DNA from: Mycobacterium neglectum
GTDB taxonomy: Bacteria; Actinomycetota; Actinomycetes; Mycobacteriales; Mycobacteriaceae
Direction: 5' to 3'
Assembly (NCBI RefSeq): GCF_002591975.1
Contig: NZ_NVQE01000001.1
Span: 1-64,000 of the forward strand
Length of the DNA stretch: 64,000 nt
Positions within the stretch are counted from its first letter, which is position 1. Each line of letters begins with the position of its first letter. The notes under the pieces were generated by a model. That model ran no database searches. It worked only from the letters and a program-made list of their open reading frames with translations, and was not told the origin of the DNA. A program made the translations under genes and the position numbers. Below are positions 1-8,337 of this stretch, one piece after another.

Positions 1-252
1 ACCACTGACGCTGATGCGCCTGCCCACGTTGGCGCACACATCGACGTTGGGCGCTATCGGTGCGTAGTACGGCGGTGGTGGCGGCGGGGGTAGTGCGTCG
101 TTGAGGTAGGACAGGGGGTCACTGCACCCGGTGACGTCGACGAACCTGCCACCGATGGATCCGCACAGCGTCGCGTCAGCGGTGGGTGTCCCCACGTTCA
201 CCAATCCGCCCGCGAACAACACTGCCGCGGCACACAGCCAGATCTTGCGCAC
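1..252 (-). CDS. Small secreted protein, 3' end outside window
   Basis: Reading the minus strand from a GTG at 252 gives 84 codons that run off the left edge. The N-terminus MRKIWLCAAAVLFAGG is a signal peptide with probable cleavage after TADA around residue 27. A Cys-containing mature part follows, with a run of prolines (LNDALPPPPPPPYY) and a second Cys near residue 73. The start is supported by AAGGAG six bases upstream. It resembles the small exported Cys-containing proteins common in mycobacteria; I do not recognise a specific family. The lack of a stop in the window makes it partial. Confidence 0.75.
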   Translation of the reverse strand, partial: MRKIWLCAAAVLFAGGLVNVGTPTADATLCGSIGGRFVDVTGCSDPLSYLNDALPPPPPPPYYAPIAPNVDVCANVGRRISVSG

Positions 253-788
253 GTATGGCTCCTTCAAAAGGGCTGCCGTCGTACAGGACGCAGCGGAATG
301 ACGATTGTCGCAGTTCCCGCGGCCGCGTGATGGGAAAGGGCTCGGAAGGGTTCAGAAAGGACCCGAAAAAGACGCGCCAGACGACCGGTCGCGGCGCCCC
401 GCGCGCAAAAATGCTTTGCTGCGTGGTAGACGTCGGAACGCTTCACCGCCCTGCGACACCCTGCGCGTGCCGCCCCGGCCGCTCGGGGACCGCATACCGG
501 ACCATCGGGTGCCGAGATCGCGGCTCACGACACACCTCCATGCCCGAAAGTCCATAGCTGCGATGAAGAAAAGGGCTTATCCCTTCGACCCGCGTCCGCA
601 GCTGGGGCCGCCTGGTGTTCGCTGGGCGGATAGTGACAAACGCTTCGCTGACGATTCTGCGCAAATTGCCAGGCTCGACTACTTCCGTCGGGAACCACTT
701 CCCGCTATGTTTGCTGTGACGTAACGGTGTGCCGGGGGACCTTCGAGGTGGGCGCCGCCAAGTCGGACCCGACTTCTCGAACCTGGGG
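253..788. other. Intergenic region, divergent promoters expected
   Basis: This stretch lies between the minus-strand secreted protein and the plus-strand glycoside hydrolase, so it should carry both promoters. The short reading frames inside it are arginine-rich, overlap on opposite strands and have no domain signature. I see no RNA gene, repeat or convincing promoter hexamer pair. Confidence 0.5.
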
Positions 789-2711
789 ATGAATCATGGC
801 TGCACACGTCACCCGTCCTACCCGCACCCGGGCTTTTCACTTCGCGCTCGCGCGGTGATAGGGGTTCGACTCGCCCGCATCGCGTTGACGGTGGGGGTGG
901 CACTGCTGGGCAGCATCGCGATCGGCAATACGCCGGCCCATGCGGCCGATGTATGGCAACCGAAGACACCACCGCTGTCGACCAGGTGGACCCAGTTGGT
1001 CGGACCCAACAACGCGCTGCCTGAGTATCCGCGCCCGCAGCTGTCGCGAACGAAGTGGCTGAACCTCAATGGCTTATGGGGTTACACCGGCCGGCCCGCC
1101 AAGGCCGGGGCGACCGCGCCGCCCCCGAAGGACGCCTATCGCGAGCAGATTCTCGTCCCCTTCCCCACCGAGTCCGCGCTGTCCGGACTCCAGCGCCACG
1201 ACGATCAAATGTGGTACCGCAAGGTGTTTGAGGTTCCCGAAGACTGGGACAGCCAGCATGTGCTGCTCCACTTCGGCGCCGTCGACCAGATCGCTACCGT
1301 CTGGGTGAACAACAAGCAGGTGGCGCGTCACGAGGGCGGTTATACCGAGTTCAGCGCGGACATCACCAGCGCACTGCGACCGTCGGGACCGCAGGAGCTG
1401 ACGGTGCGCGTCGAGGACCGCAATGAAAAGGGCGCCTTCGCCGTCGGCAAGCAGCGCTACAACCCCGCCGGACTCTTCTACACCGGGGCGTCGGGCATCT
1501 GGCAGACCGTGTGGATGGAACCGGTGCCCGCCGCGCACATCGACAAGCTCGACGTCACGCCCGACCTGGCCAGTTTCACTGTGACGCCCCGCGTTTCGGG
1601 CACGAACGATCAGCGCACCGAGGTGGTCGTCTCCAAGCCGGGCGGCGAGGTCGTGGCGCGTGCGTCGGGAAAGCCGGGTGCGACTCTGCGCCTCCTGGTG
1701 CCGTCCCCGCATCTGTGGACACCCGAGGATCCATATCTGTACGACCTGACCGCCAGACTGGTGAGCAGGTCCGGCCAGGTGGTCGACGAGGTTTCCAGCT
1801 ATGGGGGCCTACGCACGATCGGCACGGTGAAAGACGCGCAGGGCCGGTCGCGAATCGCGCTCAACGGCAAGATCACGTTCCTGCACGGCCCACTCGACCA
1901 GGGCTATTGGCCCGATGGGATCTACACGGCCCCCACCGACGCGGCACTGAAGTTCGACCTCGAGCAGATCAAGGCGCTCGGAATGAACTTCGTGCGCAAG
2001 CACGCCAAGGTCGAACCTGCGCGGTGGTATTACTGGACCGACAAGCTCGGACTCCTGGTGTGGCAGGACATGCCGTCGCTGGACGTGTCACTCGACATCC
2101 CGACAGGGCCGGCTCCGACACCGCGTCGCGATGCGCAGGCGCATTTCGAAAACGAGCTCTCCGAATTGGTCCATCAGCTGAGCAGCGTCACATCGATCGT
2201 CGGCTGGGTGCCGTTCAACGAGGGCTGGGGCGAGTACGACACAGCCAGAATCGCCAGAGCGGTGAAGGCCGAAGACCCCACGCGCATGGTGGTGCCGAAC
2301 AGCGGGGCGAACTGTTGTAAATCGCGTGGCGACAGCAGGGCCGGCGACATCTTCGACGACCACACGTATGTGGGCCCCGGCCGACCGGTGGTTCGCGACG
2401 GCCGGGTGACTGTCGACGGTGAGTACGGCGGGCTCGGCCTGATCGAGGAGGGCAATCGCTGGCCCGGCCCGCCCATGGCCTACGAGATGACCGACACCAA
2501 GGCGCGGCTGACCGAACGCTACGTAGAGGTCAGCCTGCACCTCGAGAGGATCGTGCACGAGGTCGGCCTGTCGGGCGCCATCTACACCCAGACGACCGAT
2601 GTCGAGAACGAGGTCAACGGCTACATGACCTACGACCGGCAGATCATGAAGCTCGACCTCCCGGTGGTGGCGGGGCGAAATCGCGCGGTCATCGCCGCGG
2701 GGTCACGCTAG
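789..2711 (+). CDS. Secreted glycoside hydrolase family 2 protein
   Basis: Exported GH2-type glycosidase of 640 aa from the ATG at 789; an upstream GTG (729) and an internal GTG (855) are alternatives. A hydrophobic segment ending NTPAHA near residue 52 is a signal peptide. An N-terminal sugar-binding jelly roll (about residues 80-230), an Ig-like domain, then a TIM barrel follow. The GH2 acid/base motif is VPFNEGWGEYD with Glu478, and VDGEYGGLG carries a plausible nucleophile Glu545. The substrate cannot be read from sequence; beta-galactosidase, glucuronidase and mannosidase relatives share this layout. Its tail overlaps the convergent pseudouridine synthase gene by 9 bases. Confidence 0.85.
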   Translation: MNHGCTRHPSYPHPGFSLRARAVIGVRLARIALTVGVALLGSIAIGNTPAHAADVWQPKTPPLSTRWTQLVGPNNALPEYPRPQLSRTKWLNLNGLWGYTGRPAKAGATAPPPKDAYREQILVPFPTESALSGLQRHDDQMWYRKVFEVPEDWDSQHVLLHFGAVDQIATVWVNNKQVARHEGGYTEFSADITSALRPSGPQELTVRVEDRNEKGAFAVGKQRYNPAGLFYTGASGIWQTVWMEPVPAAHIDKLDVTPDLASFTVTPRVSGTNDQRTEVVVSKPGGEVVARASGKPGATLRLLVPSPHLWTPEDPYLYDLTARLVSRSGQVVDEVSSYGGLRTIGTVKDAQGRSRIALNGKITFLHGPLDQGYWPDGIYTAPTDAALKFDLEQIKALGMNFVRKHAKVEPARWYYWTDKLGLLVWQDMPSLDVSLDIPTGPAPTPRRDAQAHFENELSELVHQLSSVTSIVGWVPFNEGWGEYDTARIARAVKAEDPTRMVVPNSGANCCKSRGDSRAGDIFDDHTYVGPGRPVVRDGRVTVDGEYGGLGLIEEGNRWPGPPMAYEMTDTKARLTERYVEVSLHLERIVHEVGLSGAIYTQTTDVENEVNGYMTYDRQIMKLDLPVVAGRNRAVIAAGSR

Positions 2712-3581
2712 CGATCGTCGGCTGACGAACGCACGGCGTTCACCCGAGTACGGATCGTCGAACTCGAGACTGTGCGCAATCAGTTGCAGGGGTTGGGAAA
2801 AGTCGTCGGGCGCCACGTCGATGACGTTCGGGTACAACGTGTCCCCGGTGATCGGTATCCCGAGCGCGGCCATGTGCACTCGCAGCTGATGCGTTCGCCC
2901 GGTGCGGGGCGTCAACCGGTACACGCCGTCTCCGATGTGCTCAACCCGTGTCTCGGCATTCGGCTCGCCTGGCTCCTCGAACGCCTGTAACTGTCCGCGC
3001 CGCTTGATGATCCGGCTGGACAATACCCTCGGCAGCTCGATGTCCGGATTCACACCCGCGCGCGCGAGATACGTCTTGTGGACCAGGCTCCGCGCGAACA
3101 TGGTCTGATATGCGCCGCGCACCTCACGTCGCGTCGTGAACAGCAGCACGCCGGCCGTCAGTCGGTCGAGCCGGTGCGCCGGAGACAATGTGGGCATGTC
3201 CAGTTGACGTCGCAGTCGCACCAGCGCCGTCTGCGCGACGTGGCCACCCCGGGGCATTGTCGCCAGGAAGTGCGGCTTGTCGACCACGATGATGTCGTCG
3301 TCGCGATGCAGGATCGGCATGTCGAAGGGGACCGGAACTTCTTCGCGCAACTCGCGATAAAGGTAGACGAAGGCGCCGGGCGGCAAGACCGTCGCAGCGC
3401 CGACGACGCTGCCGTCGGAGGTCACCACCTCGCCGTCGAGCACCTTGGCCGCGGCACCTTCGCCGAAACGGTCGGCCAACTCGACCAGCACGGCGCCGCC
3501 ACGCAAGCGCACGCGCGCCGGGCCGAGTCCGTCGCGCACCGGTAAGGGCGCCGCACGCCTCCCCCGCGGCGCGGCACGCAT
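2703..3581 (-). CDS. RluA-family pseudouridine synthase
   Basis: Converts uridine to pseudouridine in rRNA or tRNA. The catalytic motif SPAHRLDRLTAGVLLF contains the essential Asp, and the later TGRTHQLRVHMA block is characteristic of RluA/RluC/RluD enzymes. About 292 aa. The start ATG shares its A with the glpD stop (TGATG), so translation is probably coupled; a TTG one codon earlier is also possible. It corresponds by position to M. tuberculosis Rv3300c. The target nucleotide is unknown. Confidence 0.85.
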   Translation of the reverse strand: MRAAPRGRRAAPLPVRDGLGPARVRLRGGAVLVELADRFGEGAAAKVLDGEVVTSDGSVVGAATVLPPGAFVYLYRELREEVPVPFDMPILHRDDDIIVVDKPHFLATMPRGGHVAQTALVRLRRQLDMPTLSPAHRLDRLTAGVLLFTTRREVRGAYQTMFARSLVHKTYLARAGVNPDIELPRVLSSRIIKRRGQLQAFEEPGEPNAETRVEHIGDGVYRLTPRTGRTHQLRVHMAALGIPITGDTLYPNVIDVAPDDFSQPLQLIAHSLEFDDPYSGERRAFVSRRSLA

Positions 3582-5320
3582 CAATTGAGTGGCACCGGTT
3601 CGAGGATCTCTGCACGCGCCTCCGGCGCGGCGGCCCGCAGCGCATCGGCGGATTCGTCGTCGGGTTCCTGCTGCGAGCGCACCTCGGCCTCGACGCGCGC
3701 CAAGTACGTCGAAACCTCGCGGTCGACGTCTTCTTCACTCCAACCCAGCACGGGTGCAACCACTTCGGCCACTTCACGTGCGCAGTCCACACCGCGGTGC
3801 GGGTACTCGATGGAGATCCGCATGCGCCGGGCCAGGATGTCCTCCAGGTGCAGCGCACCCTCGGCCGCCACCGCGTAGTGCGCCTCTACCTTCAGGTAAA
3901 CCGGCGCCTCGGTGATCGGTGTGAGCAGTTCCGGCCTGCCTTCAGCCATCTGCAGGACCTCGCCGATCAGTGATCCGTACCGGTCGAGCAAGTGCCGCAC
4001 CCGATACGGATGCAGTCCGTAATGCACGCCGACGCTTTGGGTCTGGTTGATCAGCGCGAAATAGCCGTCAGCACCCATCAACGGCACCTTTTCGGTGATG
4101 GACGGGGCGACCCGGGCTGGAACGTACTCGGCCGCGGCGTCGATCGCATCTTCGGCCATCACCCGATAGGTGGTGTACTTGCCGCCGGCGATCGCCACCA
4201 GGCCAGGCGCGGGAACCGCCACCGCATGCTCGCGCGACAGCTTGGAGGTCTCCTCGCTCTCACCTGCCAGCAGCGGACGCAGACCGGCGTAGACCCCGTC
4301 GATATCGTCGTGGGTCAGCGGCGTCGCCAGCACCGTGTTGACCGTTTCGAGGATGTAGTCGATATCCGCCTTGGTCGCCGCCGGATGGGCCAAGTCGAGG
4401 TTCCAGTCGGTGTCGGTGGTGCCGATGATCCAATGCGTGCCCCAGGGTATGACGAACAGCACCGATTGCTCGGTGCGCAGGATGATCGCCACCTCGCTCA
4501 CAATGCGGTCGCGGGGGACGACGATGTGTACCCCCTTGGACGCCCGCACCCGAAATCGCCCGCGCTGCTTGGACAACGCCTGGATCTCGTCGGTCCACAC
4601 ACCGGTGGCGTTGACCACCACGTGTCCGCGCACCTCGGTCACGCGGCCGTTTTCGGAGTCACGCACCTCCACCCCGACGACCCGGTCACCCTCGCGCAGC
4701 AGCGACACCACTTGCGTCGACGTCCGCACCACCGCGCCGTAGTGCGCCGCGGTCCGCGCGACAGTCATGGTGTGGCGCGCGTCGTCGACAACGGTGTCGT
4801 AGTAGCGAATACCGCCGATCAGCGACGACCGCTTCAGCCCCGGCGCCAGCCGCAGTGCACCAGACTTGGTCAGATGCTTTTGCGGTGGAACGGATTTCGA
4901 CCCGCCGAGTTGGTCGTAAAGAAAGATTCCCGCCGCCACATAAGGCCGCTCCCACACCCGGTTGGTCAGTGGGAACAGAAACGGAAGCGGTTTGACGAGA
5001 TGCGGAGCCAAGGTGGTGAGCGAGAGTTCCCGTTCGTGAAGCGCCTCGCGAACCAGCCCGAACTCCAACTGCTCGAGGTAGCGCAGGCCGCCGTGAAACA
5101 TTTTCGACGAGCGACTCGACGTGCCGGACGCGAAGTCGCGCGCCTCGACGAGCGCTACCTTGAGACCGCGCGTCGCCGCATCCAGAGCAGCGCCCGCGCC
5201 GACCACCCCGCCGCCGACGACGACCACGTCGAACTGCTCGCTGCCGAGCCGCTCCCAGGCCTCTGCCCGTTGCTCCGGGCTCAGCAGTGTCTGCCCGTTC
5301 GCGGGGATCGGGTCGCTCAC
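3581..5320 (-). CDS. glpD2: Glycerol-3-phosphate dehydrogenase (FAD)
   Basis: Membrane-associated flavoenzyme oxidising glycerol-3-phosphate to dihydroxyacetone phosphate and passing electrons to the quinone pool. The 579 aa protein has the Rossmann FAD motif VVVGGGVVGAGAALDAATRG near residue 35, the GlpD signature SSKMFHGGLRYL, and the C-terminal DAO_C domain. The length fits the family. It starts at ATG 5320 and ends in a one-base overlap with the pseudouridine synthase. In M. tuberculosis order this is the glpD2 position, upstream of lpdA. Phage/transposon signs are absent. Confidence 0.93.
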   Translation of the reverse strand: MSDPIPANGQTLLSPEQRAEAWERLGSEQFDVVVVGGGVVGAGAALDAATRGLKVALVEARDFASGTSSRSSKMFHGGLRYLEQLEFGLVREALHERELSLTTLAPHLVKPLPFLFPLTNRVWERPYVAAGIFLYDQLGGSKSVPPQKHLTKSGALRLAPGLKRSSLIGGIRYYDTVVDDARHTMTVARTAAHYGAVVRTSTQVVSLLREGDRVVGVEVRDSENGRVTEVRGHVVVNATGVWTDEIQALSKQRGRFRVRASKGVHIVVPRDRIVSEVAIILRTEQSVLFVIPWGTHWIIGTTDTDWNLDLAHPAATKADIDYILETVNTVLATPLTHDDIDGVYAGLRPLLAGESEETSKLSREHAVAVPAPGLVAIAGGKYTTYRVMAEDAIDAAAEYVPARVAPSITEKVPLMGADGYFALINQTQSVGVHYGLHPYRVRHLLDRYGSLIGEVLQMAEGRPELLTPITEAPVYLKVEAHYAVAAEGALHLEDILARRMRISIEYPHRGVDCAREVAEVVAPVLGWSEEDVDREVSTYLARVEAEVRSQQEPDDESADALRAAAPEARAEILEPVPLN

Positions 5321-5377
5321 CGGAAATAGCTCCTAGTTACTGGTCGGTACGTTCACCGTGTCCCAGGTTACGTGGAG

Positions 5378-6793
5378 TCAGTCCAGATCGTCGTGCGCCA
5401 TCAATCTTCGCGCCGCCTCCACGATCGATCCGGACAACGAGGGGTACACCGACAGCGTCTGGGCCAGGTCGGTGACCGAGAGGTTGTTCTGCACCGCCAG
5501 GGCGATGGGCAGGATGAGTTCCGAGGCGATGGGGGCGACCACGACACCGCCGATCACGACGCCGGTGGCGGGGCGGCAGAAGATCTTCACGAAGCCCAGG
5601 CGGAGCAGCGACATCTTGGCTCTCGCGTTGGTGTTGAGCGGCAGCGTGAGCGTGCGGGCGGGCACATTGCCGCTGTCGATGGCCGTCTGCGGCACCCCGA
5701 CCGCGGCGATCTCCGGCCTGGTGAACACTGCCGCCGAAACGGTGCGCAACCGGATCGGCGTCACCCCCTCGCCCAACGCGTGATACATCGCGATGCGCCC
5801 CTGCATCGCGGCCACCGAGGCCAGTGGCAGCAGACCCGTGCAGTCTCCAGCCGCATAGATTCCCGACGCCGACGTGCGCGACACCCGGTCGACCTTGAGG
5901 TAGTTACCCGCGGACAGCTCGATGCCGACATTCTCCAGTCCCAGCCCCGCCGTGTTGGGCACCGAGCCGACGGTCATCAGCGCATGGCTGCCCTCGACGG
6001 TTCTCCCGTCGGCCATGGTCACCAGCACGCCGTCGGCGGTCCGGGTCACCGAGTCGGCCCTGGCGTTCTTGACCAGCTTCACGCCGCGGTCGGCGAACGC
6101 CTCCTCGAGCACCGCCGCCGCGTCGCGGTCCTCGTGCGGCAGGATCTGGTCGCGGCTGGCCACCACGGTGACGGGCACACCGAGTTCGGTGTAGGCGTTG
6201 CAAAACTCGGCTCCGGTGACGCCGGACCCGACGATGATGAGGTGTTGCGGCAGTTCGGTGAGGTCATAGAGCTGACGCCAGTTCAGGATCCGCTCGCCGT
6301 CGGGCTTGGCATTCGGCAGCACTCGCGGACTGGCTCCGGTCGCGATCAGCACGACGTCTGCCTTGAGCGTGCCGACCCTGCCGCCGGCGGTGGTGACCTT
6401 CACTCGGTGGTGGGCCATGCCGGAGGTGTCGTCGACCAGCTCACCGTGGCCGTGAACCACGGTGGCGCCCTCTCGCAGCAGCTGGTGGCCGATGTCGGTC
6501 GATTGCGATTTCGCCAGCGTCTTGACGCGGTTGTGGATCTGGTCCAGTGAGATTTTGGCGTCCTCGATCGCGATGTCGAACCCGAGACCTGAGGCACGTC
6601 GCAGCTCGGTGCGTACGCCGGTGGAGGCGATGAACGTCTTGGACGGGACACAGTCCCACAGCACGCATGCACCCCCGATCCCGTCGGAGTCGACCACGGT
6701 GACCTCGGCGACCTCGGGTCCGCGGGCGGCGGCTACCAGAGCAGCCTCGTAGCCGGCGGGACCGCCGCCGATGATGACGATGCGTGTTGCCAC
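5378..6793 (-). CDS. lpdA: LpdA-type flavoprotein disulfide reductase family protein
   Basis: FAD- and NAD(P)H-dependent reductase, 471 aa from GTG 6793. The minus-strand frame stays open further upstream, but a GTG placed just before ATRIVIIGGGPAGYEAA is the natural start. The FAD GGGPAG and NAD(P)H GSGVTGAEF motifs are present. The redox motif is GGACVLWDCVPSKT, with Cys43 and Cys48 in C-x4-C spacing. The C-terminal segment reads VYPSLSGS where true lipoamide dehydrogenases have the His-Glu pair. M. tuberculosis LpdA (Rv3303c) is known as a quinone-type reductase lacking one Cys and the His-Glu pair; here both Cys are present. Lipoamide activity is therefore unlikely but a dithiol is possible. 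Confidence 0.9.
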   Translation of the reverse strand: MATRIVIIGGGPAGYEAALVAAARGPEVAEVTVVDSDGIGGACVLWDCVPSKTFIASTGVRTELRRASGLGFDIAIEDAKISLDQIHNRVKTLAKSQSTDIGHQLLREGATVVHGHGELVDDTSGMAHHRVKVTTAGGRVGTLKADVVLIATGASPRVLPNAKPDGERILNWRQLYDLTELPQHLIIVGSGVTGAEFCNAYTELGVPVTVVASRDQILPHEDRDAAAVLEEAFADRGVKLVKNARADSVTRTADGVLVTMADGRTVEGSHALMTVGSVPNTAGLGLENVGIELSAGNYLKVDRVSRTSASGIYAAGDCTGLLPLASVAAMQGRIAMYHALGEGVTPIRLRTVSAAVFTRPEIAAVGVPQTAIDSGNVPARTLTLPLNTNARAKMSLLRLGFVKIFCRPATGVVIGGVVVAPIASELILPIALAVQNNLSVTDLAQTLSVYPSLSGSIVEAARRLMAHDDLD

Positions 6794-6885
6794 GACCTCA
6801 ACGCTAGCCAAGCCGGTGGTTGATCGCCCAGCCTGTCGACGAAGCCGGTGGAAGAAGCCAGCCGGAAAAGCTTTAGAGTTTCCTG

Positions 6886-7359
6886 GTGCCGCTGTACGCC
6901 GCCTACGGATCCAACATGCATCCAGAGCAGATGTTGGAGCGGGCGCCCCACTCGCCGATGGCCGGAACTGGGTGGCTGCACGGCTGGCGGCTGACGTTCG
7001 GCGGCGAGGACATCGGCTGGGAAGGTGCGCTGGCCACTGTCGTCGAAGATCCTGCGGCGAGCGTGTTCGTCGTGCTCTACGACATGACCAAAGAGGACGA
7101 GGCCAACCTCGACCGCTGGGAGGGCTCAGAGCTCGGCATCCACAAGAAGATCCGATGCCGGGTGCACCGCACCTCGTCGGACACCAGCTTCGAGCCGGTG
7201 CTGGCGTGGCTGTACGTGGTTGACGCGTGGGAGGGTGGGCTGCCGTCCGCGCGCTATATCGGCGTGATGGCCGACGCCGCTGAGATCGCCGGTGCACCGC
7301 AGGAGTATGTACACAGCCTGCGCACCCGACCGGCCCGCAACATCGGTCCGGGCACCTAG
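6886..7359 (+). CDS. Gamma-glutamylcyclotransferase-like protein
   Basis: A 157 aa cytosolic protein from GTG 6886 with the family hallmark YAAYGSNMHPEQM at the N-terminus, which binds the gamma-glutamyl group, and a downstream acidic segment NLDRWEGSE where the catalytic Glu normally sits. It matches Rv3304 by position and length. True cyclotransferase activity is not proven for this subgroup. Divergent from lpdA; its last four bases overlap the convergent AbiEi-like gene. Confidence 0.82.
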   Translation: MPLYAAYGSNMHPEQMLERAPHSPMAGTGWLHGWRLTFGGEDIGWEGALATVVEDPAASVFVVLYDMTKEDEANLDRWEGSELGIHKKIRCRVHRTSSDTSFEPVLAWLYVVDAWEGGLPSARYIGVMADAAEIAGAPQEYVHSLRTRPARNIGPGT

Positions 7360-8183
7360 CCGCGCGAGAGCCTGTTCAGTTTCCACAGCGGATACCCGCG
7401 CTCGATTACCGCTGCACGCACGAGATACACGATGACCTTCGGATTGACCGAGTCAGTGGCACGGATCATCGTCCACCCTTGTCGCACAACGATATCCGGT
7501 GTAACGGTGCTGAATTCGACACCAACCATCGGGGCTTCGTACGCCATCGCGATCACCGCAGTGGCTTCTCCATCGGTGACTGCGAATCGAGTCTTAGGCG
7601 CGGGAAGACCGGCGTCGATGAGGGCCAGGCGAACCATAGTCTCCTGCGGCGACTGCGACCCACCGTCCATGAGGCGGAGGGCACCGACCGCGCGCCGCCA
7701 ATGTCGTGAGCTCTGATATCGATTGACCAGCGACTGTGCAGCCGAAGCCGTGACACCCGTTGTCGCGGAGAGCGCGTCCAGGTAGGCGACGGCGAGGTCG
7801 CGAGGGTGGTGTCTGGCAAGGTCAAACGCTGTCCGCGCCGGTGTCGTGACGGGGATGCCGGCGATGTCGCTGATCTCGTCGGATTCGATCCGCTCCCTTC
7901 GGGCGACGATTCCCTGCGGCGGATGGCTATTGCGGGAGATCACTTCCACATCTGCGAGTTCGTCGACCCATCGCGCGCCGTGCAGAGCCGCCGCGGCGAG
8001 ACCCGCGACCACTGCTCGGCGACCAGACCACAGCCACGCGCCGACGGCGCGCTGCGACAGCGACGGCACCGCTTCGGCGCGCATGTAGACGTCGGGAAAC
8101 ATGGCCCGGTAGTTCCACCGCAGTTCCGCGCGGCTGAGCACGCCGCGCACCAGCGCTTCACTGCCGATGAAGACGTCTTCCAT
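7356..8183 (-). CDS. AbiEi/DUF559-like protein with shortened nuclease-like domain
   Basis: 275 aa from ATG 8183. The N-terminal half (ALVRGVLSRAELRWNYRAMFPDVYM) resembles the winged-helix start of mycobacterial AbiEi-antitoxin-domain/DUF559 proteins. The C-terminal part (SQSPQETMVRLALIDAGLP, then GWTMIRATDS and a final VRAA helix) follows the DUF559/Vsr-like fold. The usual IEYDGDQH block is reduced to VGVEFSTVTPD, with the acidic and His residues lost and a short deletion, so nuclease activity is doubtful. No toxin gene adjoins it. An inverted repeat lies just upstream. Confidence 0.65.
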   Translation of the reverse strand: MEDVFIGSEALVRGVLSRAELRWNYRAMFPDVYMRAEAVPSLSQRAVGAWLWSGRRAVVAGLAAAALHGARWVDELADVEVISRNSHPPQGIVARRERIESDEISDIAGIPVTTPARTAFDLARHHPRDLAVAYLDALSATTGVTASAAQSLVNRYQSSRHWRRAVGALRLMDGGSQSPQETMVRLALIDAGLPAPKTRFAVTDGEATAVIAMAYEAPMVGVEFSTVTPDIVVRQGWTMIRATDSVNPKVIVYLVRAAVIERGYPLWKLNRLSRG

Positions 8184-8227
8184 ACCGCGATGCTGGCCGG
8201 GCGCACTGACAAATTGCGTCCTACAAC

Positions 8228-8281
8228 CGAGAGTGAACTCAGGGTTGTGGATGCTCGACAACAGCCCTGGATTCACTCTCG
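8228..8281. repeat. Long imperfect inverted repeat
   Basis: Left arm 8228-8248 (CGAGAGTGAACTCAGGGTTG, plus T) and right arm 8258-8281 are reverse complements with about three mismatches or gaps, separated by nine bases. It sits 57 bases past the amiA1 stop and 45 bases before the AbiEi-like start. It could act as a terminator for the amidohydrolase pair, as an operator, or be a dispersed palindromic element. There is no T-tract, which is usual for mycobacterial terminators. Confidence 0.6.
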
Positions 8282-8337
8282 CCCATAGGACCGACCACGA
8301 CGTAATGGTGGACGGCGGCGAAGCGGCTCTTCCAGTC

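Noticed and set aside
3992..5329. 445-codon open frame on the plus strand opposite glpD2
   Set aside because: Arg/His-rich, no domain; it mirrors the well-supported glpD2 gene and reflects high G+C codon bias.
5378..7297. 639-codon version of lpdA
   Set aside because: The added N-terminus is low complexity and overlaps the divergent cyclotransferase-like gene; the natural FAD-domain start is at 6793.
8228..8281. Classical intrinsic terminator
   Set aside because: The stem is long but has mismatches and no T-run follows on either strand; kept as an inverted repeat instead.
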